From Undibacterium parvum (GTDB taxonomy: Bacteria; Pseudomonadota; Gammaproteobacteria; Burkholderiales; Burkholderiaceae_D): DNA of 64,000 nt. The stretch lies in the NCBI RefSeq assembly GCF_003955735.1, contig NZ_CP034464.1, positions 3,720,001 to 3,784,000 on the forward strand, written 5' to 3'. The notes under the pieces are model-generated. The model saw nothing but the letters and a program-made list of their open reading frames with translations, was not told where the DNA came from and did no database searches. Below, one piece after another: positions 9,697-17,599 of this stretch (positions are counted from its first letter, which is position 1; every line of letters begins with the position of its first letter). Position numbers and translations under genes: made by a program.

Positions 9697-10581
9697 TTAA
9701 TTTTTCAGTAAATCTAAAAATGATTTGAGTACCGGCGAGCTGTTTTCTTTACGCCAGGCTATGCCAATTTCTACCCTGACCTTTAACGATGGCATAGTGT
9801 AGTAGACCACTCCGGGACGGATTAAATTCGACACCGATTGTGGCACAAGAGCGATACCCATGCCAGCGGAGACAAGACCGATGATGGTTTGCATTTGTAT
9901 CGCCTCTTGTGCAATTGCGGGCGTCAGCCCTGCTGCCCGAAAACAAGCCAAAATACTGTCGTGTAAAGACGGTGCAATCTTGCGCGGGAAAATAATCAAA
10001 GCTAAATCGGCGTAGGTGGAGAGCACTTGCGCATTTTTCCGCGTCGAGTAAGCCTCTGGAACTGCCAGTATCAGAGGTTCAGATAATACTTTTTGATAGT
10101 TCAGAATTGCGCTTAACTTGGGTGGAATAGGCGGAATTAAGAGGCCAGCGTCAACTTCTGATTTTTCGAGTAATTCGAGCTGCACATTACTGGTGGCCTC
10201 GCGTAACTCTATCCTTACCTCTTTGTGATGATGTCGAAACTGGCGTAAAAAAGGCGGCAATATGCTGTAATCGGCGATGGAAATAAAGGCCAGAGACAGA
10301 TTTCCAACTTCCCCGGAAGCGGCACGCTGCACGAGTTGCGGCAGTGCCTTGGTTTGCTGCAAGATTTTTTTTGCCTCAGGAATTAATGCTGATCCTGCGG
10401 CCGTCAAGGCGATACTGCGAGTTGTGCGTATGAATAGCTGCGCTCCAATAGTTAGCTCTAAGGCCTGTATCGCTTGCGATAGTGGCGGTTGAGTCATATG
10501 TAGTTTAGTGGCGGCGCGTCCAAAGTGCATTTCTTCGGCAACGGCTAAAAAATACCGAAGTTGGCGCAACTCTATATTCAT
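9697..10581 (-). CDS. LysR-family transcriptional regulator
   Basis: The 294-residue protein has the full LysR layout. An N-terminal winged helix-turn-helix covers residues 1-60 (MNIELRQLRYFLAVAEEMHFGRAATKLHMTQPPLSQAIQ is the usual recognition-helix context, quoted only in outline: residues 20-36). A periplasmic-binding-like effector domain fills the rest. LysR genes of this type commonly lie beside ilvD or lgt in Burkholderiales and often respond to a small carbon or amino-acid ligand, but the ligand here is unknown. It is 13 bp upstream of lgt on the same strand. Confidence 0.9.
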   Translation of the reverse strand: MNIELRQLRYFLAVAEEMHFGRAATKLHMTQPPLSQAIQALELTIGAQLFIRTTRSIALTAAGSALIPEAKKILQQTKALPQLVQRAASGEVGNLSLAFISIADYSILPPFLRQFRHHHKEVRIELREATSNVQLELLEKSEVDAGLLIPPIPPKLSAILNYQKVLSEPLILAVPEAYSTRKNAQVLSTYADLALIIFPRKIAPSLHDSILACFRAAGLTPAIAQEAIQMQTIIGLVSAGMGIALVPQSVSNLIRPGVVYYTMPSLKVRVEIGIAWRKENSSPVLKSFLDLLKN

Positions 10582-10700
10582 CGTGGAGTGTAGGTGTTGT
10601 TTAGGTCAGCGATGCTTGTATGCGCAGATCGACCAAGCTCGATCTGCAAGCGCAGTCCTGATCAAGATCGTGAAACAAGTGATGTATGGCAAACAAGCGA

Positions 10701-10925
10701 CTATTTACTTTTGTCGAACGAGCGCTTGAGCCTATCTTTTTTCATTTTTTCAAAATGAGCGTGGTCTTTACGTTTGTCTAAACCTAGCATTCTTTCGAGA
10801 AATTCAAAGTAAATAAAGGCAAAGCCAGCTAGCCCAATTATCCACCACCAAGATAAGGCATCGAGAAATCCGACCTCTAAGTATTTTAAGAGGCTAAGTA
10901 CGGCGATAGTGATGATAAGTGGCAT
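10701..10925 (-). CDS. Small Trp-rich membrane protein, TIGR04438-like
   Basis: I place the start at the ATG at 10925 because an AAGGAAA ribosome binding site precedes it; a longer frame to 10964 has none. The 74-residue product has two hydrophobic segments (MPLIITIAVLSLLKYLEV and WWWIIGLAGFAFIYFEFLE), with a WWW cluster between them. A charged tail rich in Lys/Arg/Asp follows (LDKRKDHAHFEKMKK). This matches the small Trp-rich protein family seen in beta-proteobacteria, of unknown function. It is probably an inner-membrane protein. Confidence 0.7.
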   Translation of the reverse strand: MPLIITIAVLSLLKYLEVGFLDALSWWWIIGLAGFAFIYFEFLERMLGLDKRKDHAHFEKMKKDRLKRSFDKSK

Positions 10926-11059
10926 GTTTAGTTTCCTTTTGGTAAAGGATAGAAGTAAATTCAAAGAAGGTCAACTGTTGCGGCTTGATATACGTTTTAT
11001 CTTTAGCGCGTGAGAAAGTAGTAAAATAAAACTTGTCGTTTTTTAACTTGGAGAAATCA

Positions 11060-11368
11060 ATGAAATTTTCTTTATCAGTAGTCGCAGCTTTGGTGGTTTT
11101 TACCTCAGGCTCTGCGATGGCAAATGCGGATTTGGCAAAGTCAAAAAACTGCATGGCCTGTCATGCAGTTGCAAATAAAGTGGTTGGTCCAGGATACGTG
11201 GATGTCGCGAAAAAATATGCTGGCGATAAAACAGCCGAAGATAAATTGGTCACCAAAGTAATGAAAGGCGGCACTGGCGTATGGGGTGCTATTCCTATGC
11301 CAGCCAATCCACAAGTGAGCGATGCTGAAGCGCGTACCTTGGTAAAATGGATTTTAGCGACAAAGTGA
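11060..11368 (+). CDS. Class I cytochrome c (c551/c552-like), periplasmic
   Basis: The start at ATG 11060 is preceded by GGAG and gives a clean signal peptide (MKFSLSVVAALVVFTSGSAMA). The mature protein is about 81 residues. One haem-binding motif CMACH lies at residues 31-35, and the axial methionine is likely in GAIPMPANP. This is a small monohaem electron carrier, probably shuttling electrons in the periplasm, plausibly to an oxidase such as the cbb3 enzyme encoded at 23.5-27 kb (inference). It is monocistronic, with its own terminator at 11418-11446. Confidence 0.92.
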   Translation: MKFSLSVVAALVVFTSGSAMANADLAKSKNCMACHAVANKVVGPGYVDVAKKYAGDKTAEDKLVTKVMKGGTGVWGAIPMPANPQVSDAEARTLVKWILATK

Positions 11369-11417
11369 TAGGCTGAGAGCTTGGGTAGCCTAGGCAGTTT
11401 GAATTAAGTAGGTATTG

Positions 11418-11446
11418 AAAAATCTCAGACAACTCTGAGATTTTTT
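11418..11446 (+). terminator. Intrinsic terminator after cytochrome c gene
   Basis: The stem AAAATCTCAGA / TCTGAGATTTT-type inverted repeat with loop CAAC and a T-run lies 50 bp after the cytochrome c stop. Confidence 0.8.
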
Positions 11447-11453
11447 CAGACAT

Positions 11454-11490
11454 AAAAAATGCTGTGAGTCTTACAACTCACAGCATTTTT
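11454..11490 (-). terminator. Intrinsic terminator after the branched-chain amino acid binding protein gene
   Basis: A perfect stem ATGCTGTGAGT / ACTCACAGCAT is flanked by A and T runs, 23 bp beyond the stop of the minus-strand binding-protein gene. It sits back-to-back with the cytochrome c terminator. Confidence 0.85.
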
Positions 11491-11512
11491 AATTTTCAGA
11501 ATTAGTCTGAAA

Positions 11513-12658
11513 TTATTTTACAACCTGAACCAGTTCACGTTTGCCAGCTTTGTAAGTGAACAAAGTCAATGTACCGTCTTTGATATCACCTTTGTCATCA
11601 AACGCGATATCACCAGTAACGCCTTTGTATTTCATTTTCTTCAGCATAGGCAAGTATTTTGCAGACTCTGCAGAATTAGCTTGTTTCATCGCTTCTACCA
11701 TGACCATGACTGAATCATAGACATAGGGTGCGTAGATCTGAACTTCAACACCGAATTTCTTCTTGTAAGCAACTTTGAAGTCATCCATGCCTTTTTTCTG
11801 TGCATCAACAACACCACCTGCTTCAGCACAGACCACTTGGCCTTCGCCTATGCCGTCACCAGCCAATTTAACCAAATCCGTGGTGCAGATACCATCGCCG
11901 CCCATGAACTTAGCAGTAATTCCCAAGGCTTTCATTTGACGCAACATAGGACCAGCAACAGCATCCATACCGCCAAAGAAAATAACGTCAGGATTTTTAG
12001 CTTTAATTGTGGTCAAGATGGCGCTGAAATCGGTTGATTTGTCAGTGGTATGCTCTTGCACCACAACTTCCGCACCCTTAGCTTTTGCGCCTTTGATAAA
12101 TTCAGCCGCAACGCCTTCACCGTAGGCTGTTTTATCATCAATTACAGCAATTTTCTTTGCTTTATTGATTTGAACTGCGTAACGACCCAAAGTGCCGCCT
12201 AATTGACCGTCATTCGCTACCACGCGGAACGCGCCTTTGTAACCTTGTTGGGTGTACTTAGGATTGGTTGCTGAAGGTGAAATTTGTACGATACCTGCAT
12301 CGTTGTAAATTTTCGATGCTGGAATTGTAGTGCCAGAATTCAAATGACCAATAACGCCATTTACTTTGGCATCAACCAGTTTTTGAGCTACGGTTGTACC
12401 TTGTTTTGGATCGCCGCCGTCATCTTCAGCTTGCAATTCGAATTTAACTTTTTTGCCACCGATCATGACGCCTTTGGCGTTCAGTTCTTCGATCGCCATT
12501 TTGGCGCCATTTTCATTGTCTTTACCCAAGTGGGCGATAGCGCCTGAAACTGGACCAACGTGACCGATTTTTACGACCATCTCTTGAGCTGCTGCGGAAC
12601 CTGCAAATGCGAAAGCGATTGCGCCAGCCAGTGGAATCATTTTAGTTTTGAACGACAT
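11513..12658 (-). CDS. Branched-chain amino acid ABC transporter substrate-binding protein (LivJ/LivK-like)
   Basis: This 381-residue periplasmic binding protein has a signal peptide ending in AGSAAAQE and the Peripla_BP_6 fold. Typical segments are VVKIGHVGPVSGAIAHLGKD, then DDGGDPKQGTTVAQKLVD and the C-terminal YAPYVYDSVMVMVEAM. It would capture leucine, isoleucine, valine or a related amino acid for a LivHMGF importer, but no permease or ATPase gene is adjacent; it stands alone between a cytochrome c gene and tRNA-Leu. The long 5' region (about 380 bp to the tRNA) has room for regulation. The exact ligand is not determined. Confidence 0.92.
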   Translation of the reverse strand: MSFKTKMIPLAGAIAFAFAGSAAAQEMVVKIGHVGPVSGAIAHLGKDNENGAKMAIEELNAKGVMIGGKKVKFELQAEDDGGDPKQGTTVAQKLVDAKVNGVIGHLNSGTTIPASKIYNDAGIVQISPSATNPKYTQQGYKGAFRVVANDGQLGGTLGRYAVQINKAKKIAVIDDKTAYGEGVAAEFIKGAKAKGAEVVVQEHTTDKSTDFSAILTTIKAKNPDVIFFGGMDAVAGPMLRQMKALGITAKFMGGDGICTTDLVKLAGDGIGEGQVVCAEAGGVVDAQKKGMDDFKVAYKKKFGVEVQIYAPYVYDSVMVMVEAMKQANSAESAKYLPMLKKMKYKGVTGDIAFDDKGDIKDGTLTLFTYKAGKRELVQVVK

Positions 12659-12911
12659 GAAGATACTCCTAAGGTTTTAATGTGTAGGACTACGTTACTG
12701 CATCTCTGACTTATTCAGATAACTGAACAGCAAGAAGGTACAACAGAAAAAATTTTTCGCAAAGCTATTTTGTGTGGTTTTTTCATTAAAATGACATTTT
12801 TTATATGCCGCGATATTTAGCCGCAGGCAAGCGCGTCTTTTTCGAATGCGAATAGGCTGTCGTTAATAATAGGCATGGCGCTTTTGCTTGGGTAATGGAA
12901 ATTCCCCTGCA

Positions 12912-12941
12912 AAAATCACGCCGTAAAAATTACGTGATTTT
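12912..12941. other. Inverted repeat between livJ-like gene and tRNA-Leu
   Basis: A perfect 9-bp inverted repeat (AAAATCACG / CGTGATTTT) with a TAAAAATTA-containing centre lies in the 381-bp divergent intergenic region, about 100 bp upstream of tRNA-Leu. It could be an operator or a hairpin; nothing else in 12659-13039 is recognisable. Confidence 0.4.
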
Positions 12942-13039
12942 AGATTTTCAAAAACTGTGATCGTTATGATAGAATAATGCCTGCTTTAGAAAAGGCACTC
13001 GCTTGTAATTGTAATTGCAGCGCGTTTTCTAGATTAAAT

Positions 13040-13126
13040 GCCCGGATGGTGAAATTGGTAGACACAAGAGACTTAAAATCTCTCGATCGTAAGGTCGTGC
13101 CGGTTCAATTCCGGCTCCGGGCACCA
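13040..13126 (+). tRNA. tRNA-Leu (anticodon TAA)
   Basis: The 87-nt gene forms the full cloverleaf. The acceptor stem GCCCGGA pairs with TCCGGGC, the anticodon loop CTTAAAA gives anticodon TAA, a long variable arm of the leucine type is present, the T-loop is GTTCAATTC, and CCA is encoded. It decodes UUA/UUG. It is followed by its own terminator. Confidence 0.97.
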
Positions 13127-13161
13127 AGCAGAGGTTTCAAGCAGTACCGGCAAGAACTTAG

Positions 13162-13197
13162 ACCCGCATCACTCACTATGAGAATGCGGGTTTTTTG
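13162..13197 (+). terminator. Intrinsic terminator after tRNA-Leu
   Basis: The stem ACCCGCAT / ATGCGGGT with a 14-nt loop and a T-run (TTTTTTGTTTTT) lies 36 bp after the tRNA. Confidence 0.8.
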
Positions 13198-13414
13198 TTT
13201 TTTACATCGAATTATTTGGTTCCGTTCTTCTGTTGAAACTTGCTTGTAAATTTAAATACATGGGCGCGCTAGCTAAGACTCGCTTTGATGTCCATAATGG
13301 TGCTGAGATCATGTCGTTAGCGTTGGTAAATCTGAGGCCGCTGCATTTGCCCCAGTAAAACGAGTGCGCTAAAGCTAACTCAGCTGTATGTTATGAATTA
13401 TATGAGGTGATTTT

Positions 13415-13873
13415 ATGTGCGGCTTACGCTTATTTTTAGCCTTCCTTGTTCTAAGCTGTAATTCGGCTAAAGCGGAATTGGGCGCAGCTCCCAGTACCTT
13501 TAGTAATAAAGTTGAAGTACGCAAGGCGCAGTCTTTGTCTGTCAGCGCTGATCAAGCTCCGCATACTTATCGCGTCTCTGAATCGGTACTGAATACTGGC
13601 ACTGTGGTGCGAGAGTACATAGGCGGCAATGGCATCGTGTTTGCGGTAACTTGGCAAGGGCCGTTTTTGCCAGATCTACAAAACCTCCTCGGCAAACACT
13701 TCGACACTATGCGCACTGAAGCTGCGCGAGTTCCCAGAGCTGGCAATTCGCAATTGCAGATAATCAGACCTGAGGTGAGTATTTATTCTGGTGGACATAT
13801 GCGTGCCTTTACTGGTCGCGCCTGGATTCTTAGCGAGTTTCCTGCAGATTTTAAACAAGAAGATATTCAATAA
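13415..13873 (+). CDS. DUF2844 domain-containing secreted protein
   Basis: This 152-residue protein has a signal peptide (MCGLRLFLAFLVLSCNSAKA) followed by ELGAAPSTF and a beta-rich domain (VREYIGGNGIVFAVTWQGPFLPDL). That is the DUF2844 pattern known in Burkholderiales, where it regularly precedes a DUF3443 gene, as here (12 bp downstream). The function of the pair is unknown; both are predicted to be exported. An AGGTGA-like ribosome binding site precedes the ATG. Confidence 0.82.
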   Translation: MCGLRLFLAFLVLSCNSAKAELGAAPSTFSNKVEVRKAQSLSVSADQAPHTYRVSESVLNTGTVVREYIGGNGIVFAVTWQGPFLPDLQNLLGKHFDTMRTEAARVPRAGNSQLQIIRPEVSIYSGGHMRAFTGRAWILSEFPADFKQEDIQ

Positions 13874-13885
13874 ATCGAGGCAAAC

Positions 13886-15202
13886 ATGGGCAATCTGAAT
13901 TATTTTTCGAATGTGCTGTTAAGCCTTTGTCCCGCGCGCTCGCTGAGTTGTCTGTTGAGTGGCATGCTGAATTTGTGCTGCCAGAGTTTACTTTGCCTGC
14001 TACTCATCTCCTGTGGTGGTGGTTCGTCTGATTCGGCCTTGAGCGTGGTCAATCCGCCTGTGGTCAATCCTCCCCCTGTTTTGGCAAGTAATGAGGTGGC
14101 TATCATTGTCGACAAGGGGCCATCTGCGAGTAAGAGCACGATCAATCAAGCTTATGTCAGCGTCACCATATGTAGGCCAGCTACTACGGTTTGTCAGACC
14201 ATAGATCATATTTTGCTAGATACTGCATCGATCGGTTTACGTTTGATCGCACCAAATATTCTGGATGCTCAATTACAGTTGCCCGCGGTGAAGCTCGGTA
14301 ATGGAGCGCTGCTCGCCGAGTGCGTACAATTTGCCAGTGGTTATCAATGGGGCGCGGTGCGTCAGGCCAGCGTAAAAATTGGCGGCGAATCGATCGCTAC
14401 CTTACCTGTACACATAGTTGCTGATGCGTCGTCCGAATTTGCCAAGCAGCCGTTGAGCTGTCAAAGCAGCGGTTTGGATATAGGTTCGGTCGCGGCCTTA
14501 GGGGCAAATGGTGTACTGGGCGTGGGCTTATTTAAAGAGGATTGTGGTGAGGCCTGCGTGAGTTCGGTGATACCCGGGGCTTACTATGCATGTGATGCAA
14601 TAAGCTGCCGAAGTATCAGCGTACCCTTGCTGCAGCAAGTCGCTAACCCAGTGTCATCGTTTGCGCAGAACAATAACGGCGTACTGGTTCTGATGCCAAG
14701 CGTCGGTCTGGGTGGCGTCACGCAATTAAATGGTTCACTGATTTTTGGCATCGGCACTCAGACTAATAATCTGCTTAGCGCCGAATCGATTTATGCAACG
14801 GATAGTCGCGGCAACTTCATCACCATCTATAACAACAAGGCGCTCAGCTCCAGTTTTATTGATAGTGGCTCTAACGGCTATTATTTTGACGATAAAGCGA
14901 TTAAGGTCTGCACTTTGTCGACCAGTTTTTATTGCCCAGCGGCGGCGTTAAACCTGAGTGCCGTGAATAAGTCATTTGATTCGCGTACTTCTGGAATCGT
15001 TAACTTTCGGCTAGAGGCAACTGATGGTTTGAACTCGGGTACGATAGCCGCGCACATCGGTGGTGCAGGCAGTGGGTTTTCCGGGAGTTTTAATAGTAAT
15101 AGCTTCGATTGGGGCTTGCCATTCTTTTTTGGCCGAAGGGTTTTTGTCGCCATAAAAGATGCCAACACGGCTTATGGCAAAGGCCCATATTGGGCGTATT
15201 AA
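13886..15202 (+). CDS. DUF3443 domain-containing lipoprotein-like protein
   Basis: The 438-residue protein begins with a hydrophobic leader ending in LLISCGGGSS, which resembles a lipoprotein box, then a Pro-rich linker (VVNPPVVNPPPVL). The body shows aspartyl-protease-like features typical of DUF3443: LLDTASIGLRL near residue 110 and FIDSGSNGYYF near residue 330, two DT/DSG-type motifs in the two halves. A retropepsin/pepsin-like fold is a possibility suggested by these repeated motifs, not an established activity. It is in an operon with the DUF2844 gene upstream. A strong terminator follows. Confidence 0.82.
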   Translation: MGNLNYFSNVLLSLCPARSLSCLLSGMLNLCCQSLLCLLLISCGGGSSDSALSVVNPPVVNPPPVLASNEVAIIVDKGPSASKSTINQAYVSVTICRPATTVCQTIDHILLDTASIGLRLIAPNILDAQLQLPAVKLGNGALLAECVQFASGYQWGAVRQASVKIGGESIATLPVHIVADASSEFAKQPLSCQSSGLDIGSVAALGANGVLGVGLFKEDCGEACVSSVIPGAYYACDAISCRSISVPLLQQVANPVSSFAQNNNGVLVLMPSVGLGGVTQLNGSLIFGIGTQTNNLLSAESIYATDSRGNFITIYNNKALSSSFIDSGSNGYYFDDKAIKVCTLSTSFYCPAAALNLSAVNKSFDSRTSGIVNFRLEATDGLNSGTIAAHIGGAGSGFSGSFNSNSFDWGLPFFFGRRVFVAIKDANTAYGKGPYWAY

Positions 15203-15302
15203 AATAACTTCATGCCTAGTTGTTCCCAAATTGATTGATAGCGGAATTAGCCTTGACTGGCGCTAGCAATTCAGCGAAAAACCCTGCCGTTCTGCAGCTA
15301 TT

Positions 15303-15329
15303 CTGCACCTACCTAGGTGCAGTTTTTTT
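15303..15329 (+). terminator. Intrinsic terminator after the DUF3443 gene
   Basis: A near-perfect hairpin CTGCACCTA-CC-TAGGTGCAG is followed by seven T. Confidence 0.85.
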
Positions 15330-15364
15330 GTTTACTGATAAACTGACGTTTTTCCCCTTTGAGA

Positions 15365-16504
15365 ATGCAGATGGAAGCGACCAAAGTTATAGAATTCGAG
15401 CTGCCGCAGATGGATGTGGGCAGTAGTTGCACCGCGGCTGCCTGGGCGCGTGTGCCTGATGCGCCCAGTGCGGCCGAAAAGCTGCGATTAAAAACGCGCA
15501 TCAAGCAATTACTGCATGAAAAAAAAGCCGTCCTGGTAGCGCATTATTATGTGGATGCAGAGTTGCAGGATTTGGCAGAAGAAACCGGAGGCTGCGTTTC
15601 CGATTCTTTAGAGATGGCCAGATTCGGGCGTGATCACGCCGCCCAGACTTTGATCGTGGCGGGTGTGAAGTTTATGGGGGAAACTGCCAAGATACTCAGC
15701 CCTGAAAAAACCATCTTGATGCCCGATCTGGATGCTACGTGCTCGCTCGATCTGGGTTGCCCCTCGGATGAGTTTGCTGCATTCTGCGATGCCCACCCTG
15801 ATCGCACTGTGGTGGTGTATGCCAATACCAGCGCGGCTGTGAAAGCACGTGCCGATTGGATGGTGACCTCTAGTATCGGTCTCGACATCGTGGCGCACTT
15901 ACATGCGCAAGGTAAAAAAATCCTGTGGGCGCCGGATAAGCATCTGGGCGGCTATATTCAGCAAAAAACCGGCGCCGATATGTTGTTGTGGCAGGGCTCA
16001 TGTCTGGTGCATGATGAATTTAAGGGTGTGGAGTTGGATCTACTCAAGGCCGAGTATCCGCATGCAAAAATTTTGGTGCATCCAGAGTCGCCCGCCGCAG
16101 TGGTGGCGTTGGCCGATATGGTGGGATCGACTTCGCAAATGATACATGCGGCCATGACGATGGATGCACAAGAATTTATTGTCGCCACCGATAACGGCAT
16201 CTTGCACAAAATGCAGATGGCAGCACCAGACAAGCGCTTCATCGTCGCCCCTACGGCAGGCAATAGTGCCACTTGTAAGAGTTGCGCGCATTGCCCATGG
16301 ATGGCAATGAATGGCTTGGCGAATCTATTGTATGCATTGGAAACAGGTAGTGGCGAAATCATTGTCGATCCTAGCGTCGGGAAAAAAGCCAAATTGTGCA
16401 TCGATCGTATGCTCGATTTTGCAGCGGCAAAAAAAGCCAATGTGCGCCCAAGTTCTGACCTGGCGCAGGAGCAAAAACTTTTTTCAGGAATAGGCCCGGC
16501 ATAA
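15365..16504 (+). CDS. nadA: Quinolinate synthase
   Basis: NadA condenses iminoaspartate (from NadB) with dihydroxyacetone phosphate to quinolinate and carries an oxygen-sensitive [4Fe-4S] cluster. The protein is 379 residues from the ATG at 15365; a TTG at 15359 and an ATG at 15371 are also possible starts. Family signatures are [20 protein letters not shown], then [14 protein letters not shown] and [14 protein letters not shown], with cysteines in [14 protein letters not shown] near the C-terminus for cluster binding. It is followed by nadC on the same strand, and nadB is convergent further on, so the de novo NAD pathway is grouped. Confidence 0.96.
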   Translation: MQMEATKVIEFELPQMDVGSSCTAAAWARVPDAPSAAEKLRLKTRIKQLLHEKKAVLVAHYYVDAELQDLAEETGGCVSDSLEMARFGRDHAAQTLIVAGVKFMGETAKILSPEKTILMPDLDATCSLDLGCPSDEFAAFCDAHPDRTVVVYANTSAAVKARADWMVTSSIGLDIVAHLHAQGKKILWAPDKHLGGYIQQKTGADMLLWQGSCLVHDEFKGVELDLLKAEYPHAKILVHPESPAAVVALADMVGSTSQMIHAAMTMDAQEFIVATDNGILHKMQMAAPDKRFIVAPTAGNSATCKSCAHCPWMAMNGLANLLYALETGSGEIIVDPSVGKKAKLCIDRMLDFAAAKKANVRPSSDLAQEQKLFSGIGPA

Positions 16505-16512
16505 TGCGGGTG

Positions 16513-16538
16513 ACGCATAGCGTGGCCACGCTATGCGT
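16513..16538. other. Perfect 26-bp palindrome between nadA and nadC
   Basis: The arm ACGCATAGCGTGG is followed directly by its exact reverse complement, 8 bp after the nadA stop and 18 bp before the nadC start. It can form a strong hairpin or bind a dimeric regulator. No T-run follows, so it is not a standard terminator. Confidence 0.7.
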
Positions 16539-16556
16539 AAAGAAACGAATAGAGAA

Positions 16557-17447
16557 ATGAGTCAATCAATGAGTCAATCAATGAGTAGTAATTTAAAGAA
16601 TAATTTCGCACCCTTCGACCTTGATCTGCACACGGCTTTTCAGCGCAACGTGGCCATCGCTTTGGACGAAGATATTGGCGCTGCCGATTTGACTGGCTTG
16701 TTGGTTCCTGATGCGCAGCGTGTGCAGGCACAGGTAATTGTCAGAGAGTCTGCCATTCTCTGTGGTGCGCCCTGGTTTGATGCCGTCATGGCGACTTTGG
16801 ATGCGTCTATTAGCGTGGATTGGCAGTATGCCGAAGGTGATTTGATGCGCGCCGATACGGTGGTGTGCAAAATCGTCGCGCCGGCGCGCGCCTTACTTAC
16901 GGCTGAGCGCAGTGCCTTGAATTTTTTACAGATGTTGTCAGCCGTGGCAACGGCCACCCATCGTTACGTGGAGATTACTAAGGGTAGCTCTGCCGCGATA
17001 CTCGATACACGTAAAACTTTGCCGGGTCTGCGATTGGCGCAAAAATATGCGGTGCGGGTAGGTGGCGGCAAGAATCAAAGGCTGGCTCTGTACGACGGTA
17101 TTTTGATTAAAGAAAATCATATTGCAGCCGCTGGCGGTATAGAACTGGCTTTGCGCGCAGCTAAGTCTCTTAATGCTGGCGTGACGATACAGATAGAAGT
17201 AGAGACTATAGAGCAGTTGCAGCAAGCTTTGCATGCCGGGGCTGTTTCGATTTTATTAGATAATTTCAGTACCGATATGATGCGCGCTGCGGTCGATTTA
17301 AATGCCGGCCGCGCCTTGCTGGAGGCTTCCGGCGGAGTCGATATGAGCAGCGTTGCAGTGATAGCGCAAACTGGTGTTGATCGCATTTCTATCGGCAGTC
17401 TGACCAAGGATATTCGAGCGATTGATTACTCTTTGCGGATTATCTGA
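16557..17447 (+). CDS. nadC: Nicotinate-nucleotide pyrophosphorylase (carboxylating)
   Basis: NadC converts quinolinate and PRPP to nicotinate mononucleotide, CO2 and pyrophosphate. The 296-residue length is typical. Signatures are DTRKTLPGLRLAQKYAVRVGG, quoted in part, with ALYDGILIKENHI and the C-terminal GGVDMSSVAVIAQTGVD barrel segment. The start region is a 12-bp tandem repeat that supplies three in-frame ATG codons (16557, 16569, 16581), all giving MSQS-type N-termini; which is used cannot be told. A longer frame to 16533 begins inside the palindrome and is less likely. It is in an operon with nadA. Confidence 0.95.
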   Translation: MSQSMSQSMSSNLKNNFAPFDLDLHTAFQRNVAIALDEDIGAADLTGLLVPDAQRVQAQVIVRESAILCGAPWFDAVMATLDASISVDWQYAEGDLMRADTVVCKIVAPARALLTAERSALNFLQMLSAVATATHRYVEITKGSSAAILDTRKTLPGLRLAQKYAVRVGGGKNQRLALYDGILIKENHIAAAGGIELALRAAKSLNAGVTIQIEVETIEQLQQALHAGAVSILLDNFSTDMMRAAVDLNAGRALLEASGGVDMSSVAVIAQTGVDRISIGSLTKDIRAIDYSLRII

Positions 17448-17496
17448 GTTTGATGCAGTGATTGCTTCCGCCTTATTCACGCTAGAAATTAAATAG

Positions 17497-17581
17497 GGCA
17501 TAGGCCGCTTGCGCAGTATCCATGCGGGTTGCGAGCCAGATAGGCTGGTAACCCGCATGGATACTGGGCGCTGGCGTTGCC
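17497..17581. repeat. Dispersed palindromic repeat, copy 2
   Basis: A perfect 17-bp inverted repeat (CAGTATCCATGCGGGTT at 17514-17530, complement at 17550-17566) encloses a 19-nt centre with a nested AGCCA/TGGCT-like pair. The flanks (GCATAGGCC and GGGCGCTGG) match copy 3 at 30209. It lies between the convergent nadC and nadB genes, where it could also end both transcripts. Confidence 0.85.
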
Positions 17582-17599
17582 ACCTTCAAAAAGTCTAAA

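Noticed and set aside
15958..16518. 186-codon open frame antisense to nadA
   Set aside because: Complete overlap with nadA; composition matches a shadow frame.
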